64,000 nt of DNA. It comes from Bretschneidera sinensis. Taxonomy: Eukaryota > Streptophyta > Magnoliopsida > Brassicales > Akaniaceae. Shown here in pieces: positions 56,615 through 64,000 of the stretch (the first letter of the stretch is position 1; every line of letters starts with the position of its first letter). The notes beneath the pieces are model-generated. The model was not told the DNA's origin. It did not search any database and saw only the letters and a list, made by a program, of their open reading frames with translations. The translations under genes and the position numbers were made by a program. The DNA lies in NCBI GenBank assembly GCA_023935145.1, contig CM043698.1:39085501-39149500 (forward strand). Direction: 5' to 3'.

Positions 56615-57895
56615 ATGGCTAATGAGCTCGTTTTTCGCTTCAAGGGTCTGATCAAAAGATTGATAATTTTAGCCAAGATTTACTATGTTTCTGAAACTTT
56701 GCTAAGTCGATTAGAATCAAGTCCTACAACTTCAGAAGTGATTGAAAATGATGACTTGTTAAATGAGATTTTGTTGCGCTTGCCAATGAAATCTCTCCTT
56801 AGGTTCAAAGTAGTCAGCAAACGATGGCAATCTCTCATCTGTGAGCCTCGTTTATCTCATCTTTGGAGAGCTAAATCTACTACAAACCTCTTCATACGCA
56901 CTAATTGGCATTTTGATTATCCAACATACAATTTGATTCCACTATGTACTAAAATGAAGGCTGCAACAATGCGTCCATTCAGATGTCTACCTTCTATTGA
57001 CAATCTTCGCAGTATTAATATTTTGCATTCTTGTAATGGTTTATTACTTTGCTACTCAAGTGATCATCCAAGGTGGTTTGCAGAATGCATCCATTATATC
57101 TATAATCCTACAACTAACCAAGCGAGGCACCTTCCTTTACTTGAAAATTGTCATGAGAGATTGATCAGCGGCATGTGTTTGGCATTTGATCCCTTGAAAT
57201 CTCCATATTACAAGGTCATATGTTTTAGCACCCATAAAACCTCCCAAAAATCTCATCAAACTGAAATTTTTTCCTCGAAAACTGGTACTTGGAGACAATC
57301 TAGGGATCCTATTCCTTTTCAACCAAAGCTCATGCGCTTTCATGATGGTGTTTATTGGCAAGGCATGATCATTTGGTTGGGTTTTAAGACACTCTTTAGA
57401 TTTGAAATAGCTAATGAGAAATTTGAAGAGATGCAAAAACCTGAGGTTGAAGATTCTTATTGGGATTATGATCCAGATCGCAGTTTTGAATACATTGGAG
57501 AGTCTCAAAACCATCTAAATTATATCAAATTCTCCGGTGAATGGAAGGAGCAAGTCAATGTCTATGAGTGGGATGAAGCCCGATCTACTTGGTTTGTCAA
57601 GTACCAAATTGATCTATTGGATCTTGAAAGTCTTTTTCCCCTGATATGGCCTTGTCAGCACATCAATACGATTCATGGATATTATTTTCGTGTCCTTTCA
57701 ATGGATTATGGAGAATCAGAAGAGGACTCGTACTTAGGTTTATATGTACCAGGTAATCTTGTTTCTTATCATTTCAAGAAAAAGACCATCACAAAGCTTT
57801 GTTACTTAAAGCTTGATTTTGATGAAGAGTGTTGTTTATTGGCATTTGGATGGAGACATGCTCATCGATTCATTGAGACACTCTTACCTGTATGA
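56615..57895 (+). CDS. F-box protein with FBA-like region (intact copy, 426 aa)
   Basis: The start chosen is the ATG at 56615 in good context (gaaATGGct). The open frame extends upstream to 56594 only through a TTG. Residues about 46-85 form an F-box (DDLLNEILLRLPMKSLLRFK, then VVSKRWQSLICEP), which in plants binds the SKP1 part of SCF ubiquitin ligases. Residues about 130-330 look like an F-box-associated region (NGLLLCYSSD, YNPTTNQARHLPLL, AFDPLKSPYYKV), expected to recognise a substrate. The length is usual for this single-exon plant family. No intron, signal peptide or membrane segment is seen. The tandem context fits fast-evolving F-box clusters. The substrate is unknown. Confidence 0.88.
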   Translation: MANELVFRFKGLIKRLIILAKIYYVSETLLSRLESSPTTSEVIENDDLLNEILLRLPMKSLLRFKVVSKRWQSLICEPRLSHLWRAKSTTNLFIRTNWHFDYPTYNLIPLCTKMKAATMRPFRCLPSIDNLRSINILHSCNGLLLCYSSDHPRWFAECIHYIYNPTTNQARHLPLLENCHERLISGMCLAFDPLKSPYYKVICFSTHKTSQKSHQTEIFSSKTGTWRQSRDPIPFQPKLMRFHDGVYWQGMIIWLGFKTLFRFEIANEKFEEMQKPEVEDSYWDYDPDRSFEYIGESQNHLNYIKFSGEWKEQVNVYEWDEARSTWFVKYQIDLLDLESLFPLIWPCQHINTIHGYYFRVLSMDYGESEEDSYLGLYVPGNLVSYHFKKKTITKLCYLKLDFDEECCLLAFGWRHAHRFIETLLPV

Positions 57896-59550
57896 CGGTG
57901 GTCTCTGATTAATTGGAAATTCAATTCTTTTTTTACAAAATTATGTAATATACATATGTAAATGATATAGCTAATTCCTTTTTTTTTTTTCCAATTATTT
58001 TTCTTTTAGTATGGATATTAAAAAGAATACAACATTTTTTTACCGGTTTGAAAAAAATATATCCTTGAGGAAATAAAATGTCATAAACCTAGCATAAAGA
58101 GCACCACTATTTTCGAGAGAGAGAGAGAGAGAGAGTTGCATTTTCTTTTCCTTGCCTTTCAAATTTAGCTAAAAATAGGTAATTTTCATTTGATACTTAT
58201 TATCAACCAAAAAATGACTAATTATCTTTGAACCACTAGATAAATTTGTTTGCCAAGTAATTGGCAGGATATATTTGACGAAAATTTTGATTTTATTACT
58301 AAATTACAAATTTTACGAGTTAAGAATAAATATGTTGTTGTTGATAAGGTCTTGATCTAATGGTCAAGATTGGGTTGAGGTTTTAGAACTATAAGGTCTC
58401 TTGCTTGAATCTCAATGTGTAGGTTATTTAATTTGTTCAATTTTTATGTCAATTATTTTTGCCACTTTAAATATATTATAATAATGTTATGAGTTTTTGT
58501 ATGGATAATGGGACAAAATAAATTTATATTGTAATCGAATCAATTGTTTTACGATTTGAATATAACTAAAAAATGAAATATAGATACACAGTCCCACTTT
58601 TTGAAAAGAATGTATATATAGTCTAGGCATAACCCAATTGTTGTCAAAGCTAATCTTTAGGAAGAGAGTTTAACTTCAAATCGTTCATTTCATCTTTTTA
58701 CATCAAATTGTTAAGAAAAAAAAAAAAAAACAGAAAACGAAACCTATCACGTGTTTAAAAGTTTAGTAAACACATTATTGCGCACCCTCATCCACCTAGT
58801 AATTAGAATTTAACTTTTTTTTCTTTACTCATATTTGCATTTAAGTTTTACATTTTAATTATAAAAGAACTACTAAAATTAGTCTATTCAAATTGGTTAT
58901 GTAACACCGACCCAGGTAAGATAATTTAACTAAGCTGGTAACTTCATTTTTTTTCTTATATAAAAAAAATCCGACAGAATCTCCTTTAATTTTCTAACAT
59001 TTCCCAAAACAAATTAATATGTAATTATTTCAAAATATCTCTACACTAAATGCAACAATTTCATCCTATTACAATTTATATAGTCAAACTAAATATATTA
59101 TATAACAAAAAATTTATATCCCTTCTATTCATCCATATAATTTCTCAAAAGATAACGGAGGTGCTAAATATAAAATCCACATTTAAAAGTCCAACATATA
59201 CTTTTACGAAGAAACTATTTCCTAAATGTCAAGTAGCCAGAAAATTTTCAATAAAGAAAAGTAAGCTCAAGGTGAAAATGCCAATGTGCCCATTTATGAA
59301 AGTTAACCACCAGAGTTGACCTACAGTACACCACTTTACCAAACCTGATCATTTCATCTCGAAACAACCAGTCAGCTTTAGAAAAAATTCATATGAGTAT
59401 ATCAATAATGGATATTTATGAGAGAAAAAATAATAACCCGAGAAAGTGAAGTATAATCACAATATATACACACCACATTCTATGCTTGAGCAAAATAAAA
59501 TATCTTTCCCAATGAAGAATTTCTTAAGACAAAGTATGATGACACTATTC
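57896..59550. other. 3' flank and intergenic, unit 2, with SINE-like segment
   Basis: AT-rich, matching 43704-45330. The GA microsatellite (GA)9 lies near 58117-58134. The segment at about 58345-58440 (CTAATGGTCAAGATTG followed by GCTTGAATCTC) resembles tRNA-type promoter boxes. TGTAACACCGACCCAGG at 58900 looks like an LTR start. No gene is seen. Confidence 0.4.
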
Positions 59551-59825
59551 AGCGGACCAATCACAATATCAATATGTCCCTTAGTGGACCAATCAAGGTA
59601 TTGCGACACCCTTCAACAAGCCAACCGTAATATCAATATGCCCCTTTGCAAGCCAATCAAAGAATGGTGACACCACTCAGCGGGCCAGCCACAATATTGT
59701 TTGCTTCTTAATGGGCTAATCAAAAAATGGAGACACCCCTCAACGGACCAACTACAATATCGTACACCCCTCAATTAGCTAATCAAATATGGTGACACGC
59801 ATCAACGGTCCAACTACAATAATCA
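59551..59825. repeat. Degenerate 62-64-bp tandem repeat, unit 2
   Basis: Counterpart of 45331-45606, with units containing CCAA-CACAATAT and GACACCCCTCAAC. Confidence 0.6.
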
Positions 59826-61888
59826 CAATGTCATAAAGTCTTACAGTTCATAAATGAAATTCAAATAAGAGTAGCGAATGGGTACTGTATCTAACTATCT
59901 CAAATACACATTTTAAAGAAGTACCCACGTTTTTATAATAATTACAAATCTCAATGTTTCATAATTTCGTATAAAGAGACAAGAATGTTGGTAGTAAACT
60001 CACTTGGTCACTATGCCAAAACCAGTTAACCAATCAAACAAAAGCCCTAGGTACTCGTATCCTCACCCATTTTCATTCCTATTCATGATACAATGTATAT
60101 TAAAAATGAGTAACTTTTCCCTTTAGATTATGTAATGAAAATGACCAATCATAATGCATGCTCACGTGCCTTTAAAACATTTTCGTTGATAAACCAGATA
60201 TTTTAACTAAACTATTTTAACAAGTGGAATTTCACTTTGAGAATTTTTTATTTGTTCAAGTAGAATTACACTGTAGTTAAGCAGAAATTTTTGGGGGATT
60301 TTTTTTCTTTTTTTATTTTCTTTGAAAGTTAATAAGGAAAATTATATAAAAGTTGGGTTCTTAAAGAGTTTTGGAGTGAATTTTAAAAGAAATGGAGAAT
60401 TGGAGGCTTAGCTTGCAAATAAGAAAAATTCATTTTATAAATATAAGTAGAGGGGGAGAGAAACGAGCACAATGTGCTAGAAGTCTCTAAAGCCACCGAG
60501 AAAGAGAGGAGAGAGAGAGAGAAAAGGAAGAGAAGAGGAACGAAATGAAGAAAGAGAGGAAGAGACGTGAGTTTTCTTGCTTAGAACAAGCGAAAGGTTT
60601 GTAATCTTTTTTTTTTTTTTTACTCAAGTATGTTTACGAAGCTAAAGATTTGTGAATTTGGGGGTTTGGATTTAAATGGTTTCTCAAGAAAAAAGAGTTT
60701 GTTTAAAAAATGGGTTTTGTTCAAAGTTGGTTGATTTGAGAGTTTTGGGTTCAAATTTTCTCTTGGATAGTGTAAAGTTTGCGACTTTAAACCCTTAGAA
60801 ATTTGTATCTTTTAGTAAATGAAATAATCTTTTGAAATCAAAAAGAAATTTGGTGAAAAAGTTTGTTTTTTCTAAATTTTTTTGGTGAAAATCGGGTTAG
60901 CAGTTGACTGGGTAAAGGAGTAGAAGCTTTCCAATCGATTGGGTCAAGAACCTTGTCGACTGGTCAAGCTGATTTTCCAAAAAAAATGTTATTTTTCTTC
61001 TTTTTTGAATTCGGAACTTTTCCAAATTGATTTTAATGTTTATATACCTTGAAAGTATGATTAAAACAAATTTAAAAGTATTATTATTAGTGAGATTAAA
61101 GTTTTTTCAGAACCCAAAGAAAATTATTTGAAAAGGGGCTTAACACCTCGATTTCTTTGATTTTTAATTTTGTGCGAAGTGCACTATTAATATTTATAGT
61201 GTGCGAAACAACTTGGGGTTTCTAGATATTATTTTAAATGATTTAAGTAATGAGATTAAGTATTATTCACTCCTAGGTACGAGGGGAAAATCCTTGAGAG
61301 ACAAAGGTAGTGGTTGGGGCTAATTGCGAAATCCGGTATCAAGGTGAGTGTCACCTTACTTTTAGTAAGCGTAGTGTTTACTCATCGAAAATGAGAAATT
61401 AAAAGTGTCGAAAATGAAGAATTAAGGAAAACATTACTAAAGTATAATTTAATAGACTTAAATACTTATACGAATAATATTACATGGCTATACCTCGAAG
61501 AAGAATTATGATACAAGTACCTTAATGAAGGACTAAGAGAGAGAATTAAAATAGTAAAGCTGTATTAGTGTAATATAAATAGAAATAGTAGTGGTTGAGA
61601 CTTGAGGTGATTTACATTTGATAAATTGAAGTGATATAGTTAATATAAAAATCATATATGTTGAGCTATGAGTCTATAAGTGATTCGAAGTAGCCTTGTT
61701 GAGAAATCTTTGATATTTGATTATGATGAATGTGTTTGGTTGAATTGGTATGAAAATGTGATGTGGATGGTTGATGATTGTTTGTATGTATATCACTTCA
61801 TGCATTTTGCATTATAACCTTGTTTGAGGGTATGTTATTAAGGGGTGAGTGATGGGTGAGGCCGATAGGTCCCTGCCCATAAGGGGTG
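59826..61888 (+). other. Probable old LTR-like sequence, unit 2
   Basis: Counterpart of 45607-47728, with TATAAATATAAGTAGAGGGG near 60435, a GA-rich run, a reduced GTCGAC motif set (60897-60965) and GATAGGTCCCTGCCCATAAG before 61889. No coding sequence is seen. Confidence 0.35.
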
Positions 61889-61987
61889 TGTAACGACCTA
61901 TCTTGGGTTGGCCACCCCTGAGACAGTGTTGTCACATTTTAAAATCCCAGCACGACATATATATGCAACAATATAAAAAAAATGCAT

Positions 61988-62027
<40 letters not shown>

Positions 62028-63594
62028 AAAATGCATGAAAAGATTTTTATTACAAATTTTCTTTCTTCTTTCTTACAATGTCTAAGGACTTACCACGGGA
62101 CTTACTTAAGGTAATTACTCTAATATCATCACTAAACTCTATTTATTCTACTCACTTCCAGAAAATTTTCAACAATGAGGAGTGAACTTTACAAGCTCAG
62201 TGAATTAAATTTACTAACAGTATTCAATTATATACTTCCAGTCATATATTATAATTAAATCGTTTCTAATTCACCTATATTAACCATCTACTTCTTCACA
62301 TATAATAATTCAATCTTTCAAATAATCTTCCAATATTCATTCATCTATTATCTCATATAATTCAATAATAACATTCTATTATCACTACTCATATCATAAT
62401 TCCAACAATTTATTAATCTCTTCTTAAATTAATCATCAAACATATCAATTTTTTCCATCATATGTTTAATCATCTCGAGATTATCAATTCAACATCATTA
62501 TTTACCTCGTTATGAGGTTCATAGTGTATAATCAATCAATCAAATAATTTTTATCATACCATACTTTCACATTTCTTTCTCAACATATCTATCTTTCTAT
62601 GAGACTCATTTATCTATCGATAATTTCACAATCAAGACTGATACTTTAGCATCTCAATCAATAATAATAAAATAATAAATGCATGTGTTTAAATCATCTT
62701 TCTTTCTTTTTGATCACATCGTCTATTTATTTTATATTATCATCTGGGAATGTCTTCCCACATGTCGACATGTTTAAGCTAGAACTGCTGCCTTCCTGGT
62801 CTTTTCAGCTAGACCAGCTGTCTTCCTATTCTTTTTAGCTAGACTAACTTCCTTCCTAGTCTTTTCAACTAGACAAGCTGCCTTTATAGTCCTTTCAGCA
62901 ACACAAGCTGCCTTCCTGGTCTTTTCAGCTAGACCAGCTGCCTTCTTGGTCTTTTTTTTTTTATGCATATGAGCAATAATATGTAAGCAAGCATACATTA
63001 AAGCATTCAATTTAGCTATCTAGCTCTTTCTCAAAATTATTATTTTTTTGTCATATTTATTAAATTGTCTCATCATATATCATATCAAATTTTTAATCAT
63101 ATTTTTCATAAATTTTATAAAACTTCTCAACATATTTTTCATCCATCCATCCTTTTAAAAATATAAATTCTTATATTATTAATATTCAATATAGTTTCAA
63201 TTTCCTAATCAATAAATCAATCAATTTTCATATATAACAAAGAATACATCATTAAATCATTATAATTCACTCATTTATTCAAATATCATAAATTCATATT
63301 TTTATTGGTTTCGATTACTAAAAGTAAATCTAACTCACCATGTAGCACTTAAACCTACCCGTGGATTACCTTCTTGCCTTTCCTGCTCCTTTCAACAATT
63401 TCACCCGATTGCTGATCGTCAACACCTCTTTTTTTTTTTTTTTCTTCTTAAAGCTTCTCTCGAATTTCTTTAAAATTCACCCATAAACTTCTTTAAAATT
63501 TTAATATTTCAACATTTCTTTCGGTCCCCAAGTGTTTACAGAAAGAGAGTAGTTATAGAAAGTGTAATTAAGTTTTAACAACTAACAAAAGCTT

Positions 63595-63653
<59 letters not shown>

Positions 63654-63815
63654 AAAACTGACTTACCACCATTCCTATGTTTTCTGTTGCTTCATGTCTC
63701 ACATGCAATATACTTGCATGTGAAGACTACATCTGGACGTCCAGGTGTTGTCCCTTTCGCCCCCCACCCCCCCTTTTTTTTATTGCAGCAAATGGCTACA
63801 CCATCCAGGTGTCCT
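61889..63815 (-). repeat. Tekay-type LTR piece G, unit 2
   Basis: It starts TGTAACGACCTATCTTGGG, carries a TA tract (61993-62023), the 30-bp minisatellite (62775-62955, about six copies) and a second (TA)27 tract at 63599-63652. It ends at the junction with the third E fragment, exactly as unit 1 does at 49735. Confidence 0.7.
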
Positions 63816-63999
63816 TTTTTTATCACATATGCCAAGTAACCCTAGCCCCCTCCTTCAACAACTTCCTAGCTGTGATAGCATAAATAAGGCAATGAGAAAG
63901 TACTTTGATTTTTCCTTGAAAAATGAACTCCTAATCCTTAGGGATTCAGAATATCACCACGTTCTTAAAGCAATCCAGCCAAGCATGATAAATAGCTAA
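63816..63999 (-). pseudogene. Element E protease fragment, start of unit 3
   Basis: The sequence (TATCACATATGCCAAGTAACC, then AATGAGAAAGTACTTTG) matches 28690-28860 and 49736-49910. It marks the beginning of a third unit that continues past the window. Confidence 0.75.
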
Positions 64000-64000
64000 C

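Larger units (their letters stand above)
49736..63815. repeat. Tandem segmental duplication, unit 2
   Basis: A second copy of the unit starting at 28690, about 14.1 kb. It starts inside the E protease fragment and ends in LTR piece G at the next junction. Unit 2 lacks element C, has a 463-bp solo LTR not present in unit 1, and keeps the complete 704-bp inverted-repeat element. Confidence 0.88.

Overview
The window looks like a repeat-rich, AT-rich eudicot nuclear region. The support is plant-type Ty3/gypsy (Athila-like and Tekay/Del-like chromovirus) and Ty1/copia elements, tRNA-iMet and tRNA-Asp type primer sites, MITEs, and a plant F-box/FBA gene. The species cannot be named from the sequence. 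Only one intact cellular gene is seen, an F-box protein at 56615-57895 (+). Almost all other coding sequence is decayed retrotransposon polyprotein.

Left part, 1-30070, is a transposon nest. An Athila-type element (A, minus, 1-5437, running off the left edge) has its upstream LTR split by a related solo LTR in the opposite orientation (3670-4990, TSD CCTCC). Next come a copia pol relic (H, plus, 5438-6868) and a Tekay-like gypsy element (E, minus, 6875 to about 30070). E is interrupted by a complete copia element (D, minus, 9749-27549, perfect TSD CAAAT). D is itself interrupted by a complete 11.8-kb Athila-type element (B, plus, 12842-24627, LTRs of 1338 bp each, TSD gcatc/acatc). The insertion order is therefore E, then D, then B.

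Right part, about 28690-63999, is a tandem duplication of roughly 14 kb with at least two full units and the start of a third. Unit 1 is about 28690-49735, unit 2 about 49736-63815, and unit 3 starts at about 63816. Each unit holds a fragment of E (gag/protease), copia LTR-like pieces, an array of short GTCGAC-type palindromes, an F-box tail fragment carrying a 121-bp MITE, a longer F-box gene, an intergenic stretch with a 62-64-bp degenerate repeat, and a Tekay-type LTR piece with a 30-bp minisatellite. In unit 1 the F-box gene is frameshifted and has stops and a 178-bp deletion. In unit 2 it is intact. A complete Tekay-type element (C, minus, 33152-42070, TSD ATATA) sits only in unit 1, and unit 2 keeps the empty site. 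A 463-bp solo LTR (50723-51185, TSD GGCTT) sits only in unit 2. A 704-bp MULE-like inverted-repeat element (55128-55831) is complete only in unit 2.

How the parts work together: each retroelement has LTRs, primer site, gag, protease, RT, RNase H and integrase in family order, but every one carries stops, frameshifts or lost catalytic residues, so none looks autonomous. The F-box protein would be expected to act as a substrate adaptor of an SCF ubiquitin ligase. The most unusual non-coding signals are the arrays of short TCGA-centred motifs in LTRs and leader regions, and the paired filled and empty insertion sites that let the history of the duplication be ordered.
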